Assembly: GCF_028737205.1 (NCBI RefSeq)
Contig: NZ_JAQZAL010000017.1
Coordinates: 1-64,000, forward strand
Direction of reading: 5' to 3'
Source: Actinomycetospora lutea
GTDB lineage: Bacteria; Actinomycetota; Actinomycetes; Mycobacteriales; Pseudonocardiaceae
DNA length: 64,000 bases
The notes beneath the pieces are model-generated. The model ran no database searches and had not been told where the DNA came from. It worked only from the letters and a program-made list of their open reading frames with translations. Made by a program: the position numbers and the translations under genes. This document shows positions 43,804 through 56,671 of the stretch, piece by piece. Each line of letters begins with the position of its first letter. The first letter of the stretch is position 1.

Positions 43804-44759
43804 CCGTCGGCGTCGACATCGGCGGCACGTCGGTGCGCGCCGCGGTGGTGGACGCCGACGGGACGGTGATCGCCGACGTGAGCGCGGCGCCGACCCCGGA
43901 CCGCGCCGGCGAGCTGGACGACACCGTCGCCGAGCTCGTCGGCGGGCTCGCCGCGCGCCACGAGATCGCCGCGGTCGGGCTCGCGGTCGCCGGGTTCGTC
44001 GACCCCGACAAGCGCACCGTGGCGTTCGGGGCGCACCTGCCGTGGCGCGGCGACCCCGTGGTCGACCGGCTCGGCGAGCGCCTCGGTGTGCCCGTGGTGC
44101 TCGAGCACGACGCGAACGCCGCGGGCCTCGCCGAGCACCGGGTCGGCGCGGCGGCCGGCGCGTCGGTGGCCGTGCTCGTGGCCCTGGGCACCGGCATCGG
44201 GGCGGCGCTGCTCGTCGACGGCGTCGTGTTCCGCGGCGCGCACGGCGTGGCCCCGGAGCTCGGGCACCTCACCGTCGTCCGGGGCGGGCGTCCGTGCCCG
44301 TGCGGCAAGCGCGGCTGCCTGGAGCGCTACTGCAGCGGCACCGCGCTGGGGCGCTCGGCGGAGGAGCTCGTCGCCGCGTCCGAGGACTTCTCGGTGCTGC
44401 GGGCGAGCTGGGAGCGCGCCGAGCCGATCACCGGGCGGGACGTCGCCCACGCCGCCGAGGCGGGCGACGCGCTGGCCCGCCGGGTGGTGGACGAGTTCGC
44501 CGAGTGGCTGGGGCAGGCCCTCGCGCTGGTCGCCGACGTGTTCGACCCCGACGTGGTGGTGATCGGCGGCGAGGTCTCGGCGTCGGCACCCCTCTACCTG
44601 GACCGCGCGCGGCGGCGCTACGCCGAGGAGGTCACCGGCGGCGGGCACCGTCGGATGGCCGAGGTCCGCCCGGCGGCGCTGGGCGGGCGCGCCGGGATCA
44701 TCGGCGCGGCCCTCGACGCCCGCGAGCGGGCGGCACGCTCCGGGACGGCGGGTCCTTAG
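43797..44759 (+). CDS. ROK-family sugar kinase, probable glucokinase
   Basis: 320 residues. VGVDIGGTSVRAAVVDADG is the ATP phosphate motif, LEHDANAAGLAEHRVGAA contains the catalytic Asp105, and CPCGKRGCLERYCSG (Cys167, 169, 174) is the ROK zinc site; ELGHLTV supplies a sugar-binding Glu and His. Glucose is the likely substrate. Its TAG stop and the TAA of the next, convergent gene share bases 44756-44759. Confidence 0.9.
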   Translation: MLTVGVDIGGTSVRAAVVDADGTVIADVSAAPTPDRAGELDDTVAELVGGLAARHEIAAVGLAVAGFVDPDKRTVAFGAHLPWRGDPVVDRLGERLGVPVVLEHDANAAGLAEHRVGAAAGASVAVLVALGTGIGAALLVDGVVFRGAHGVAPELGHLTVVRGGRPCPCGKRGCLERYCSGTALGRSAEELVAASEDFSVLRASWERAEPITGRDVAHAAEAGDALARRVVDEFAEWLGQALALVADVFDPDVVVIGGEVSASAPLYLDRARRRYAEEVTGGGHRRMAEVRPAALGGRAGIIGAALDARERAARSGTAGP

Positions 44760-45346
44760 AGGATCGCCCCGTCGTCCGGCCCGTCCTCGGGCTCGCGGTG
44801 GCGGCGCAGCCCGAACACGAGCCAGCCCAGCCCCGCGGTCATCGCGAGCAGGCCGGGCACGATGCCCAGCCCGACCGGCCCGCCGAGCAGGCCGGGCACG
44901 GCGAGCAGCACGACCCCGACGACGAGCAGCGCGAGGCCGAGCAGGCTGCTCAGACCGAGGCGGGGCAGCGGCGGCGGCTCCGGCGGGACGTAGTGCTCGT
45001 CCTCCGGGGGCGTCGGCGGCGTGTGGCGACGGGGACCGCCGGCGCCGGGGTCGACCCGCGGGCGCACCGCGGGGCTCGGCGCGTCCGGGGCCGGCGGCGA
45101 GGGCCGCTGCCCGCGCGGCGGCGTCGCGGTGCCCAGGCCCGAGGACGGCTGGTCGTCGGTACTGGCCCGCGGCGCCTCCGGTGCCCCGGGCTCCTCGTCC
45201 GGCCAGCGCGGGGCGCCGTCGGCCGCCCAGTCGGCGACGATCGAGGCGAAGGCGGCGTCGACGTCCTCGGGCAGGTCGGGGCGCCGGCCGGTCGGGTCGG
45301 GGCGGACCCCGTCGGGGCCGGTGGCGTCGGGGTCGGGCGCGGTCAT
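44756..45346 (-). CDS. Hypothetical membrane protein, Pro-rich N-terminal region
   Basis: 196 residues. A short conserved helix (DVDAAFASIVADWAADG, about 29-45) is followed by a Pro-rich disordered stretch, two membrane helices (about 130-180: LGLSSLLGLALLVVGVVLLA and LGIVPGLLAMTAGLGWLVFG) and an acidic tail. Not recognised beyond actinobacterial hypothetical proteins. ATG overlaps the upstream esterase stop (ATGA). Confidence 0.7.
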   Translation of the reverse strand: MTAPDPDATGPDGVRPDPTGRRPDLPEDVDAAFASIVADWAADGAPRWPDEEPGAPEAPRASTDDQPSSGLGTATPPRGQRPSPPAPDAPSPAVRPRVDPGAGGPRRHTPPTPPEDEHYVPPEPPPLPRLGLSSLLGLALLVVGVVLLAVPGLLGGPVGLGIVPGLLAMTAGLGWLVFGLRRHREPEDGPDDGAIL

Positions 45347-46161
45347 GCGGTGGTCCCTGAGGTGGAGCCGGCGGGGTTCGTCACGCGGTCTCCGCCGGAG
45401 CGGGCGGCGTGCACGCGGCGGACGAACGCCACGCTGTCGGTGAAGATGCGGGGCGCGTCGTTGTCGAGCGTCGCGACGTGGTGGCTCTCGTGCAGGACCA
45501 CGTCGGTGACGTCGTCGGACCCGACCCCCTCGAGGACGAGGGTGCTGTTGACCGGCTCCACGACGTGGTCGGTGGGCGAGCGGAACAGCAGGACGGGGCA
45601 GCGCACCCGGCCGAGGTCGGAGCGCACGAGCCGCCACAGGGCGGTCAGCGACACCGCCGCGCGGGTGGGCAGCCGGTCGTAGGCCAGCTCGGTGGCGCCG
45701 GGCTTCTTGATGTCGTTGGCGACGCCGGGCACCCAGGGCACGACCCACTGGATGTACGGGGCGACCAGGGCGTCCTTGCGCAGCGTCGTCACCGACGGGT
45801 TGACCAGCGCGATGCCCGCGAGGTCGGCGCCGCGCTCCTGCGCGAGGCGCAGCGTCAGCGTCCCGCCCATCGACTGGCCGAACACGAACACCGAGCGGTA
45901 CTCGCGGCGCAGGTCGTCGACGGCGTGCTCGACCTCGGCGTACCAGTCGGGCCAGCGGGTGCGGTTGAGGTCCTGCCAGCGCGTGCCGTGCCCGGGCAGC
46001 CGGGGCCCGCGCACGCCGATGCCCTCGGCGGCCAGGTGCTCGCCCCACGCCCGCATGCTCTGCGGCGTGCCGGTGAGCCCGTGGCTGAGCACGACCCCGA
46101 TCTCGCGCGCTCCGTCGCCGGGATCGGAGGCGAAGGGCTCGGCTCCGGGCAACACGGGCAC
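45343..46161 (-). CDS. Alpha/beta hydrolase, carboxylesterase / monoacylglycerol lipase type
   Basis: 272 residues. VVLSHGLTGTPQSMRAWGEH is the oxyanion region; nucleophile Ser in FGQSMGGTLTLRLA, acid in [11 protein letters not shown] and His in HESHHVATLDND. The pattern matches Geobacillus Est30-like carboxylesterases. GTG 46161 is preferred for its GGAGG site 5 nt away and because family proteins begin at PVLPGAEPF; GTG 46203 in frame is an alternative. Divergent from the PlsC gene across 270 nt, with TAGGCT (46389-46394) as a probable -10 for the latter. Confidence 0.85.
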   Translation of the reverse strand: MPVLPGAEPFASDPGDGAREIGVVLSHGLTGTPQSMRAWGEHLAAEGIGVRGPRLPGHGTRWQDLNRTRWPDWYAEVEHAVDDLRREYRSVFVFGQSMGGTLTLRLAQERGADLAGIALVNPSVTTLRKDALVAPYIQWVVPWVPGVANDIKKPGATELAYDRLPTRAAVSLTALWRLVRSDLGRVRCPVLLFRSPTDHVVEPVNSTLVLEGVGSDDVTDVVLHESHHVATLDNDAPRIFTDSVAFVRRVHAARSGGDRVTNPAGSTSGTTA

Positions 46162-46431
46162 GGGGTCCTCCGGGCGCCGGACGGCGCGGCGTCGGGCCGC
46201 CACGGGGGCGGGGGAGCGGTCGGGATCCCTATCGTGGCATGTCCCACACGGTCGGGTCACGCGCCGGGTCCCGTGTCGCGCCGGACGGTCCCCGCCTGCG
46301 GCGAACCGGGTGCCCGGGCTCCGGTGATCGGACGCACGACGGGGTGTGACCCGTCGCGCGGCGGTGCCGCCGCGGGCCCGCCACGACCTAGGCTCGTCGC
46401 CGCCGGCGGGGGCGAACGGACGGGAGGACCG

Positions 46432-47121
46432 ATGCTGTACTGGATCATGAAGTACGTCCTGCTCGGGCCGCTGATGCGCGTCGCGTTCCGGCCCCGGGTG
46501 CAGGGCGCCGAGAACCTGCCGCGCCGGGGCGGGGCGCTGGTCGCGTCCAACCACCTCGCCGTGATCGACTCGTTCGTGCTGCCGCTGATGGTGCCGCGGC
46601 GGATGGCGTTCCCCGCGAAGGCGGAGTACTTCACCCAGCCCGGCCTCGTCGGCACCCTCAAGCGCTGGTTCTTCACCGGCATGGGCCAGGTGCCCATCGA
46701 GCGCGGCAACGGCCGCGCCGCGCGCGCCGCCCTCGACACGGGCATCGGCGTGCTGCGCGAGGGCCGGCTGTTCGGCATCTACCCCGAGGGGACGCGCTCG
46801 CCCGACGGGCGGCTCTACAAGGGCCGCACGGGCGTCGCCCGGATGGCGCTCGAGGCCGGCGTGCCCGTCGTGCCGGTCGCCATGATCGGCACCGACCGGG
46901 CCAACCCCGTCGGCTCCCGGTTCTGGCGCCCCTGCCGCATCGGCATCCGCGTCGGCCCGCCGCTGGACTTCACGCGCTACGCCGGGATCACCGACGACCG
47001 CCAGGTCGAGCGGGCCATGACCGACGAGATCATGGACGCCGTGCGGGTGCTCTCCGAGCAGGAGTACGTCGACGTCTACGCCAGCACCGTCAAGGACCAG
47101 GCCGCCCCGCAGGCGGCCTGA
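46432..47121 (+). CDS. plsC: 1-acylglycerol-3-phosphate O-acyltransferase family
   Basis: 229 residues, counterpart of Rv2182c. The acyltransferase boxes are SNHLAVIDSF (HX4D: His41, Asp46), VPIERGNGRAARAAL, YPEGTRSPDG and VPVVPVAMIGTD. It would acylate lysophosphatidate, or another lipid, at the membrane. ATG follows GGGAGG. Confidence 0.9.
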   Translation: MLYWIMKYVLLGPLMRVAFRPRVQGAENLPRRGGALVASNHLAVIDSFVLPLMVPRRMAFPAKAEYFTQPGLVGTLKRWFFTGMGQVPIERGNGRAARAALDTGIGVLREGRLFGIYPEGTRSPDGRLYKGRTGVARMALEAGVPVVPVAMIGTDRANPVGSRFWRPCRIGIRVGPPLDFTRYAGITDDRQVERAMTDEIMDAVRVLSEQEYVDVYASTVKDQAAPQAA

Positions 47122-47133
47122 GGCGCGGGCCGC

Positions 47134-47139
47134 GACAAT
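47134..47139 (+). promoter_or_regulatory. -10 element GACAAT, leaderless exoribonuclease gene
   Basis: GACAAT ends 6 nt before GTG 47146. Confidence 0.5.
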
Positions 47140-47145
47140 GGACGC

Positions 47146-49141
<1,996 letters not shown>

Positions 49142-49153
49142 CCGGCCCGGCTA

Positions 49154-50464
<1,311 letters not shown>

Positions 50465-50542
50465 GGCCGCGATGCTACGAGGACGGTGATGACCTGCGGG
50501 GATCCTCGACCGCGACGCGCGGTCCCCGTCGGGTGACGGCCC

Positions 50543-50548
50543 TAGGGT
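50543..50548 (+). promoter_or_regulatory. -10 element TAGGGT, leaderless hydrolase gene
   Basis: TAGGGT ends 7 nt before ATG 50556; this favours ATG 50556 over GTG 50547. Confidence 0.55.
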
Positions 50549-50555
50549 GCTCGGC

Positions 50556-51293
50556 ATGACGACATGGCTGCTGCTGGCCGGGGCGGGTGGTGCGGGGTGG
50601 TACTGGCACCTGGTGGCCGAGCGTCTGCGCGCCCGCGGCGACGAGGTCGTGGCGCCCGACCTGCCGGCCGACGACCCGACGGCCGGCATCCCGCGCTACG
50701 TCGAGGTGGCGCTCGCCGCGCTGGGTGAGGTGTCCGAGGGCGACCGGTCCGACGTCGTGGTCGTGGGGTCCTCGCTGGGCGGGCCGAGCGCCGCCGAGAT
50801 CGCGCGCACCACGCCGGTGCGCCGGTGGGTGCTGGTCAACGCCATGATCCCCGCGGTCGGCGAGTCGCCGGGGGACTGGTGGACGGCCTCGGGGCACGAG
50901 GAGGCCAAGGAGGCGGCGGTCCGCGCGGCGGGGCGCGAGGACGCCGGGTTCGACGAGGAGTGGGAGTTCCTCCACGACGTCCCGCCCGACCTCGCCGCGG
51001 CCGGTGCCGAGCACCAGCGCGAGCAGACCGACGGCCCGTTCGTCGACGGCTGGTCGCTGCCCGCGTGGCCGGACGCGCCGGTGACGGTCGTCGTCGGGCG
51101 CGACGACCGATTCTTCCCCGCCGACTTCCAGGTCCGCCTGGCCCGCGAGCGCGCCGGCGTCGAGGCGGTCGTGATCCCGGGCGGGCACCTGCTCGCACTG
51201 GCCAATCCCGACGGGCTCACCGAGGCGCTGCTCGACGCCGTCCCGGACCCGGCGCGTGCGGGGTCCGAAAGCGCTCCTCCTCTGGCACAGTGA
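50556..51293 (+). CDS. Alpha/beta hydrolase
   Basis: 245 residues of the salicylate-binding/RsbQ-like hydrolase group: TTWLLLAGAGGAGWYWHLVA is the oxyanion loop, VVVGSSLGGPSAAEIA the nucleophile elbow, VVVGRDDRFFPADFQ the acid and IPGGHLLALANPDGL the His motif. Substrate unknown. It lies between pknL and the Rv2175c-like gene, which are neighbours in M. tuberculosis, so it is an insertion relative to that order. Confidence 0.85.
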   Translation: MTTWLLLAGAGGAGWYWHLVAERLRARGDEVVAPDLPADDPTAGIPRYVEVALAALGEVSEGDRSDVVVVGSSLGGPSAAEIARTTPVRRWVLVNAMIPAVGESPGDWWTASGHEEAKEAAVRAAGREDAGFDEEWEFLHDVPPDLAAAGAEHQREQTDGPFVDGWSLPAWPDAPVTVVVGRDDRFFPADFQVRLARERAGVEAVVIPGGHLLALANPDGLTEALLDAVPDPARAGSESAPPLAQ

Positions 51294-51297
51294 CCGC

Positions 51298-51660
51298 GTG
51301 TCCGAGTCCGCCGTCGCCGCCATCGTGGGCCACGACATCGAGGTCGAGACGCTCGCCCGGGTCGCCGAGCGTCTGGGCGTGCCGCGCACGCGCGTCAGCC
51401 AGATGATCAAGCAGGGCCAGCTGCTCGGGATCCGCGAGGACGACCGGTGGGTGGTCCCCGCCGCGTTCCTCACCGCGGACGGGGTGGTCAAGGGCCTGCC
51501 CGGCACCATCCAGGTGCTCCGCGACGGCGGCTACGCCGACGGCGAGATCCTGCGCTGGCTCTTCGCGCACGACGAGTCGCTGCCGGGCATGCCCATCGAC
51601 GCCCTGCGCTCCGACCGCGGGCGCGAGGTCAAGCGCCGCGCCCAGGCGATGGCCTTCTGA
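51298..51660 (+). CDS. Rv2175c-like DNA-binding protein, PknL substrate family
   Basis: 120 residues. An N-terminal winged or helix-turn-helix segment (LARVAERLGVPRTRVSQMIKQ) precedes the conserved DRWVVPAAFL, VVKGLPGTIQVLRDGGYADG and EILRWLFAHDESLPG region and the invariant end [11 protein letters not shown]. Rv2175c binds DNA and is phosphorylated by PknL; the same is inferred here. GTG 51298 lies 6 nt after a weak -10 (CACAGT, 51286-51291). Its last 32 nt overlap the convergent DCC gene. Confidence 0.88.
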   Translation: MSESAVAAIVGHDIEVETLARVAERLGVPRTRVSQMIKQGQLLGIREDDRWVVPAAFLTADGVVKGLPGTIQVLRDGGYADGEILRWLFAHDESLPGMPIDALRSDRGREVKRRAQAMAF

Positions 51661-52000
51661 TCCCGGCCCGCACGGCGTCGCCGAGCACGCCGTGGGCGCG
51701 CAGGGCGGCGACGAGGCGCGCCGTGCGGCGCGCCCCGAGCCGGCGGACCAGCGCCGGGACCACCGCGGACCCGGTCCAGGCGCGGACCCGGTCGTCGCCG
51801 TCGGTCGCGGTGATCTCGATGAGCGTGGGTGCGTCGCGCTCCACGCCGGCCTCCGCCCGCCACAGCGCGACGCGGTAGTCGGCGAGCGGCAGCACGTCGA
51901 GGTCGGGGCGCCCGGCGCCCGACAGTGTCTCCGCCACGGTCGCGGCCACCGCGCGGCAGCGCCCGCAGTCGGCGTCGAAGGCGAGGACGAGCTCGCTCAC
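51629..52000 (-). CDS. DCC-family thiol-disulfide oxidoreductase-like protein
   Basis: 123 residues. [19 protein letters not shown] contains the CxxC pair typical of DUF393/DCC proteins, followed by [19 protein letters not shown] and [13 protein letters not shown]. Fourth and last gene of the carotenoid operon: GTG overlaps the crtB stop (GTGA). A redox role near the desaturase is possible but not shown. The 3' end overlaps the Rv2175c-like gene. Confidence 0.75.
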   Translation of the reverse strand: MSELVLAFDADCGRCRAVAATVAETLSGAGRPDLDVLPLADYRVALWRAEAGVERDAPTLIEITATDGDDRVRAWTGSAVVPALVRRLGARRTARLVAALRAHGVLGDAVRAGIRRPSPGRGA

Positions 52001-52977
52001 GCCGCCGCCCCGGTGACGCGGTGGCGCCACCGGGTGCCGACGGCGTGCGCGAGCCGGGGGAGGGCCACGGCGACCCGCCGGCCGGAGCCGACCGCCACGC
52101 GCCGGGCGAGCACGTCGTAGTCGGCGGCCACGATCTCGTCGAGGATCCCGCCGTAGAGCACGTGCGCGGTCCGCACGCACGGCCGCGACACCGGGTGGAG
52201 CAGGGCGATGCCGCGCTCGGCGCGCCGGTAGACCGCGCGGGTGCGGGCGACGAGGTGGGCCAGCGCCCGGCGCACCCGCGGGTCGGTGCGCCCGATCGCC
52301 CGGCCGTGCGCGAGCAGCTCGCGGTCGACGCCGAAGGCCGCCAGCTCGTCGCGCGGGAGGTAGACGCGCCCGCGGTCGAGGTCCTCGCCGACGTCGCGCA
52401 GGAAGTTCGTGACCTGGAACGCCACGCCCAGGTCGGCGGCGTAGGGCGCGGCCTCCTCGCGGGGCACGACCGTCCCGAGCACGGGCAGCACCTGCAGCCC
52501 GATCACCGCGGCCGAGCCGTGCACGTAGCGGGCGAGGTCGTCGAACGTGGGGTAGTCGGTGACGGTGAGGTCCATGGCCATCGAGTCCATGAAGTCCTCG
52601 AGGTGGCGGTGGTCGATCCCGTAGCGCGCGACGGTGTCGGCCAGCGCCGCGACCACCGGCTCGCCCTCGGCCACGAGCTCGCGCGGGTCGGTGCCCGCGA
52701 GCCCGCGGCGCATGCGCGCGCGGACCTCCTCCAGACGGGCGGCGACGGCGGCCGGCGAGGCGTCGGCCGCGGGGTCGTCGACGACGTCGTCGGCCATCCG
52801 CGCGAATCCGTAGAGCGCGTGGATCGCCGGGCGCTGGGCGGGGGCGAGCAGGCGCGTGGCCAGGAAGTAGGTGCGCCCGTGCGCGGCGTTCAGGCCCCGG
52901 CAGCGCGTGTAGGCGTCGCGCAGCGCGGGGTCGGTGACCCCGGCGGCGTCGAGCTCCGACGGCACGGCCGGTCTCAT
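51997..52977 (-). CDS. crtB: Phytoene synthase
   Basis: 326 residues; condenses two GGPP to phytoene. The two Asp-rich motifs are [12 protein letters not shown] and [40 protein letters not shown] precedes the first. ATG overlaps the crtI stop (ATGA). Confidence 0.94.
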   Translation of the reverse strand: MRPAVPSELDAAGVTDPALRDAYTRCRGLNAAHGRTYFLATRLLAPAQRPAIHALYGFARMADDVVDDPAADASPAAVAARLEEVRARMRRGLAGTDPRELVAEGEPVVAALADTVARYGIDHRHLEDFMDSMAMDLTVTDYPTFDDLARYVHGSAAVIGLQVLPVLGTVVPREEAAPYAADLGVAFQVTNFLRDVGEDLDRGRVYLPRDELAAFGVDRELLAHGRAIGRTDPRVRRALAHLVARTRAVYRRAERGIALLHPVSRPCVRTAHVLYGGILDEIVAADYDVLARRVAVGSGRRVAVALPRLAHAVGTRWRHRVTGAAA

Positions 52978-54461
52978 CCCGTGATCCGCGCCGCGGCGAG
53001 CTTGCCCGAGACGAGCACCGTCGGGACCCCGACCCCCGGCGTCGTGCCGGAGCCCGCGAGGACGACGTTGCCCTCGCCGCGCACGAGGTTGCCGGCCCGG
53101 AACGGGCCGGTCTGGGCGAACGTGTGCGCCGCCGAGAACGGGGTGCCCGCCGCGAGGCCCAGGCGGCCCCAGTCGTCGGGGGTGATGAGGTGCTCGGCGA
53201 CCGGCTCGCCGAGCTCGATCCCGCGGCCGGCCAGCACCCCGCGCAGCTCGTCGCGGTAGCGGGGACCGATCCGGTCCCAGTCGAGCGGGGCGAGATCGGT
53301 GTTCGGGGCGGGTGCCAGCACGCTGACCAGCTCGTGGCCCTCCGGCGCGAGCGACGGGTCGGTCGCCGTCGGGTGCGTGACCAGCAGCGACGGGTCGGAC
53401 ATCAGCCGGCCCGCGGTGATGATCTCGTCGAACGTGCCGGCCCACGCGTCGCCGAACGAGATCGTGTGGTGGCCCAGCCCGGTGCCCGCGGGGACACCGG
53501 CGTGCCACACGAAGGCCGACGGCGACCAGCGCATCGGGACCGCGCGCCGCGGCGTGCGCCCGAGCAGGCCGTACGCGACGGGCAGGTCGCAGGTCAGCAC
53601 GACGGCGTCGGCGGCGAGGCGCTCGCCGTCGGCGGTCGGCTCGCCCGTCGGGGCGGTGCGCAGGGCCCGCACCCGGCCGGCCGAGCGCTCCAGCCCCGTC
53701 ACCGTGGTCCCGTACCGGAACTCGGCGCCCGCGTCGGCGGCCGCGTCGGCGAGGGCCTGGGGCAGGGCGCGGACCCCGCCCTTCGGGAAGGAGACGCCCG
53801 CGATCGTGTCCATGTAGGCGATCACGGCGTAGGCGGCGAGCGCGCGGGCCGGCGGGACCCCGGCGTAGAGCGCCTGGAAGGAGAAGATGCGGCGCAGGCG
53901 CTCGTCGGTGAGGTACTTCCCGATCCGCGGCCCGAGCCGGCCGAACCCGCCCAGGACGCCCAGGCGGGCGAGGTCGGGGGACAGGACGTCGAGCGGGGAG
54001 TCGAAGTTGGCGTCGATGAACGTCGCCATCTGCACCCGGTAGAGCTCGGTCATCCAGTCGCGCAGCCGCCGGTAGCCCTCGGCGTCGGCCGCGGAGACCT
54101 TCTCGCGGATCTCCTGCTCCATCGCGCCGGGCTCGGTGTGCACGTCGATTGCCGAGCCGTCGGCGAAGCGGGCGTGGTACGCGGGGTGCAGGCCGACCAT
54201 CTCGAGCCGGTCGCCGATCTTCTCGCCGACCGCGCCCAGGGCCTCGTCGATGAGCTCGGGCATCGTGATGACGGTCGGGCCGGTGTCGAGGCGGAAGCCC
54301 TCCAGATCCAGCCGCCCGGCGCGGCCGCCCGGGGTGGGGTCGCGTTCGACGACGGTGACGTGGCGGCCCGCGCCGAGCAGGTGCAGGGCCGTCGCCAGCC
54401 CGGCGAGACCGGCGCCGACGACGACGACGTGGTCGGTGGGCGACCGGACGGTGCGGGTCAT
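52974..54461 (-). CDS. crtI: Phytoene desaturase
   Basis: 495-residue FAD-dependent CrtI-type desaturase. N-terminal dinucleotide site [20 protein letters not shown] with [14 protein letters not shown]-terminal signature around [20 protein letters not shown]. It desaturates phytoene towards lycopene or neurosporene; the number of steps cannot be told. ATG overlaps the GGPP synthase stop (ATGA). Confidence 0.94.
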   Translation of the reverse strand: MTRTVRSPTDHVVVVGAGLAGLATALHLLGAGRHVTVVERDPTPGGRAGRLDLEGFRLDTGPTVITMPELIDEALGAVGEKIGDRLEMVGLHPAYHARFADGSAIDVHTEPGAMEQEIREKVSAADAEGYRRLRDWMTELYRVQMATFIDANFDSPLDVLSPDLARLGVLGGFGRLGPRIGKYLTDERLRRIFSFQALYAGVPPARALAAYAVIAYMDTIAGVSFPKGGVRALPQALADAAADAGAEFRYGTTVTGLERSAGRVRALRTAPTGEPTADGERLAADAVVLTCDLPVAYGLLGRTPRRAVPMRWSPSAFVWHAGVPAGTGLGHHTISFGDAWAGTFDEIITAGRLMSDPSLLVTHPTATDPSLAPEGHELVSVLAPAPNTDLAPLDWDRIGPRYRDELRGVLAGRGIELGEPVAEHLITPDDWGRLGLAAGTPFSAAHTFAQTGPFRAGNLVRGEGNVVLAGSGTTPGVGVPTVLVSGKLAAARITG

Positions 54462-55606
54462 CGGGTGCGCCTGGTCGCCGCGACGGCGAGGTCGGCGAGC
54501 CGCTCCGGGGCGGGCGCGGCGAGGACCGGGGCGTCGGCACCCCGGACGGCGTCGAGGGCCGACACGGTGAGGTCGGCGATGCGCTGCTCGACGTCGTCGA
54601 CGACACCGAGGGCGTGGAGCGCCTCGCGGGCGGCCGCGAGCTCGTCGGCGCCGAGGTCGGGCTTGCCGAGGGTCCCCTCGACCACGGACGCCGTCGCGCG
54701 GTCGGGGTGGGCGCGGGTCAGCGCGACGAGCAGGGTGAGCTTGCCCTCGCGCAGGTCGTCGCCCGCGGGCTTGCCGGTGACCGCGGGGTCGCCGAACACG
54801 CCGAGCAGGTCGTCGCGCAGCTGGAAGGCGATGCCGAGGTCGCGGCCGTAGTGGCGCAGGGCGCGCACGGTCGCGTCGTCGGCGTCGGCGATGGCCGCCC
54901 CGAGGTGCAGCGGGCGCTCGATCGTGTACGCCGCGGTCTTGTAGCGGCTGATGCGCAGCGCGGTCTCGGGGCGCGAGTCCGACGAGGCGTGGCCGCTGAC
55001 GTCGAGGAACTGCCCGCCGAGCACCTCGGTGCGCATGGCCTGCCAGACGGGGCGCGCGCGGGCGATCGCGGCGGGGTCGAGACCGGCGTCGTGCAGCATG
55101 TCGTCGGCCCAGGCCAGCGCCACGTCACCCAGCAGGATCGCGACCGCGGCGCCGAAGCGGGTGGGGTCGCCCGCCCACGCGGCGTCGGCGTGCCGCGACG
55201 ACCACCGCGCGTGCACGGTCGGCTCGCCCCGGCGGGTCGCCGAGTCGTCGATGAGGTCGTCGTGCACGAGCGCGCAGCCCTGGATCAGCTCCAGGGCGCT
55301 CACGGCCCGCAGCACGGTGCCGGCGTCGTCGAGCCCGCCCGCGGCGCGCCAGCCCCACCAGGCGAACGTCGGGCGCAGGCGCTTGCCGCCCGCGAGGACG
55401 AAGCGCGTGAGGTCGTCGGTGGCCTCGGCGAACTCCTCGGCGACGTCGAGGACGTCGTTGCGCCGGCCGGCCAGGTAGTCCGCGAGCTCGGCGGTGACGG
55501 CCGCCGGCAGGTCACGTTCCCGGGCGGCGAGGTCGTCCCCACCGTCGGTGTCGAAGGGGTCCGCAGGCCCGCTCCCGACCGTCGTCGAGGTCCCGCCCAC
55601 CGTCAT
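54458..55606 (-). CDS. idsA2: Geranylgeranyl diphosphate synthase (polyprenyl synthetase)
   Basis: 382-residue trans-prenyltransferase. First Asp-rich motif in [20 protein letters not shown], second in [39 protein letters not shown] binds diphosphate. It provides GGPP for crtB downstream. Counterpart of Rv2173. ATG follows GGAGGGG; a minus-strand TACGCT at 55648-55653 is a possible -10. Divergent from metF. Confidence 0.92.
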   Translation of the reverse strand: MTVGGTSTTVGSGPADPFDTDGGDDLAARERDLPAAVTAELADYLAGRRNDVLDVAEEFAEATDDLTRFVLAGGKRLRPTFAWWGWRAAGGLDDAGTVLRAVSALELIQGCALVHDDLIDDSATRRGEPTVHARWSSRHADAAWAGDPTRFGAAVAILLGDVALAWADDMLHDAGLDPAAIARARPVWQAMRTEVLGGQFLDVSGHASSDSRPETALRISRYKTAAYTIERPLHLGAAIADADDATVRALRHYGRDLGIAFQLRDDLLGVFGDPAVTGKPAGDDLREGKLTLLVALTRAHPDRATASVVEGTLGKPDLGADELAAAREALHALGVVDDVEQRIADLTVSALDAVRGADAPVLAAPAPERLADLAVAATRRTR

Positions 55607-55726
55607 CCGCGCTCTTCCCCTCCGGACGTCCGCCGTGTATGGGAGCGAGCGTAGGGGCGTCCGGCGGAACCGGCTGATCGGGCGGTCCCGGTCACAAGGC
55701 CCCTCCGCGTGGACGCCCCGTCACCG

Positions 55727-55732
55727 TAGGGT
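55727..55732 (+). promoter_or_regulatory. -10 element TAGGGT, leaderless metF
   Basis: TAGGGT ends 6 nt before ATG 55739. The 132-nt divergent region also has a TCCGCCG/CGGCGGA inverted repeat about 30 nt apart (55628-55668). Confidence 0.55.
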
Positions 55733-55738
55733 CGGCGG

Positions 55739-56626
55739 ATGGCTACTGTGACGGAGCGCATCCAGCGCGGGGTGCCGACGTTCTCGGCGGAGTTCTTCCC
55801 GCCCAAGGACGACGAGGGCGAGGCGACCCTCTGGCGGACCATCCGTGACCTCGAGCCCCTGGACCCGGCCTTCGTGTCGGTCACCTACGGCGCGGGCGGC
55901 TCCAGTCGGGACCGCACCGTGCGGACCACCGGGCGCATCGCCACCGACACCACGCTGACGGCGATGGCCCACCTCACGGCGGTGGACGCCTCCCTCGACG
56001 ACCTGCGTCAGGTGATCGGCTCCTACGCCGCGGCCGGGATCAACAACGTGCTCGCCATCCGGGGTGATCCCCCCGGGGACAAGGACGCCGACTGGGTGCC
56101 GCACCCGGCCGGCCTGAGCTACACCGAGGAGCTGGTGCACATGGTGCGCCGCCTCGGCGACTTCTGCTGCGGCGTCGCGGCCTTCCCCTACCTGCACCCG
56201 CGCTCGGTCGACGAGGACTCCGACACCCGCTTCTTCATCCAGAAGGTGAAGGCGGGCGCGGAGTTCGCCATCACCCAGATGTTCTACGACGCCGACCAGT
56301 TCCTGCGGATGCGTGACCGGATCGCCGCCGCGGGCTGCGACATCCCGATCATGCCGGGGCTGATGCCGGTGACCACGCCGAAGTCGGCCGAGCGCGGCGC
56401 CGACTTCGCGGGCGCGCCCCTGCCGAAGGCCATGTCGGACCGCCTCGACCCGCTCGCGGACGACAAGGCCGCCTACCGCGACGCGGGCATCGACCTCTGC
56501 GTCGAGCTGTCCCAGCGGATGTTCGACGAGGGCGTCACCAACATCCACTACATCAGCATGAACCGCTCGCCGGCCGTGGTGGACGTGGTGCAGCGCCTCG
56601 GCATCGCGGCCCGGCCGGGCACCTGA
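55739..56626 (+). CDS. metF: Methylenetetrahydrofolate reductase
   Basis: 295-residue flavoenzyme that reduces 5,10-methylene-THF to 5-methyl-THF for methionine synthesis. PTFSAEFFPPKDDEGEATLW, FVSVTYGAGGSSRDRT, NNVLAIRGDPPGD and EFAITQMFYDADQFLRMRD are family motifs. It corresponds to Rv2172c. Confidence 0.94.
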   Translation: MATVTERIQRGVPTFSAEFFPPKDDEGEATLWRTIRDLEPLDPAFVSVTYGAGGSSRDRTVRTTGRIATDTTLTAMAHLTAVDASLDDLRQVIGSYAAAGINNVLAIRGDPPGDKDADWVPHPAGLSYTEELVHMVRRLGDFCCGVAAFPYLHPRSVDEDSDTRFFIQKVKAGAEFAITQMFYDADQFLRMRDRIAAAGCDIPIMPGLMPVTTPKSAERGADFAGAPLPKAMSDRLDPLADDKAAYRDAGIDLCVELSQRMFDEGVTNIHYISMNRSPAVVDVVQRLGIAARPGT

Positions 56627-56640
56627 TCCGTCCCGTCGCC

Positions 56641-56671
56641 GACCCCGTCCGCACGCTGCGCGGGCGGGGTC
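56641..56671. terminator. Terminator between metF and lppM
   Basis: 12-bp stem GACCCCGTCCGC/GCGGGCGGGGTC with one wobble and a 7-nt loop; it reaches the lppM stop codon. Confidence 0.7.

Noticed and set aside
37436-44308. Open frame of about 2290 codons on the minus strand
   Set aside because: It is antisense to pimB, the ATPase and ROK genes and out of frame across fadD15; no recognisable domain.
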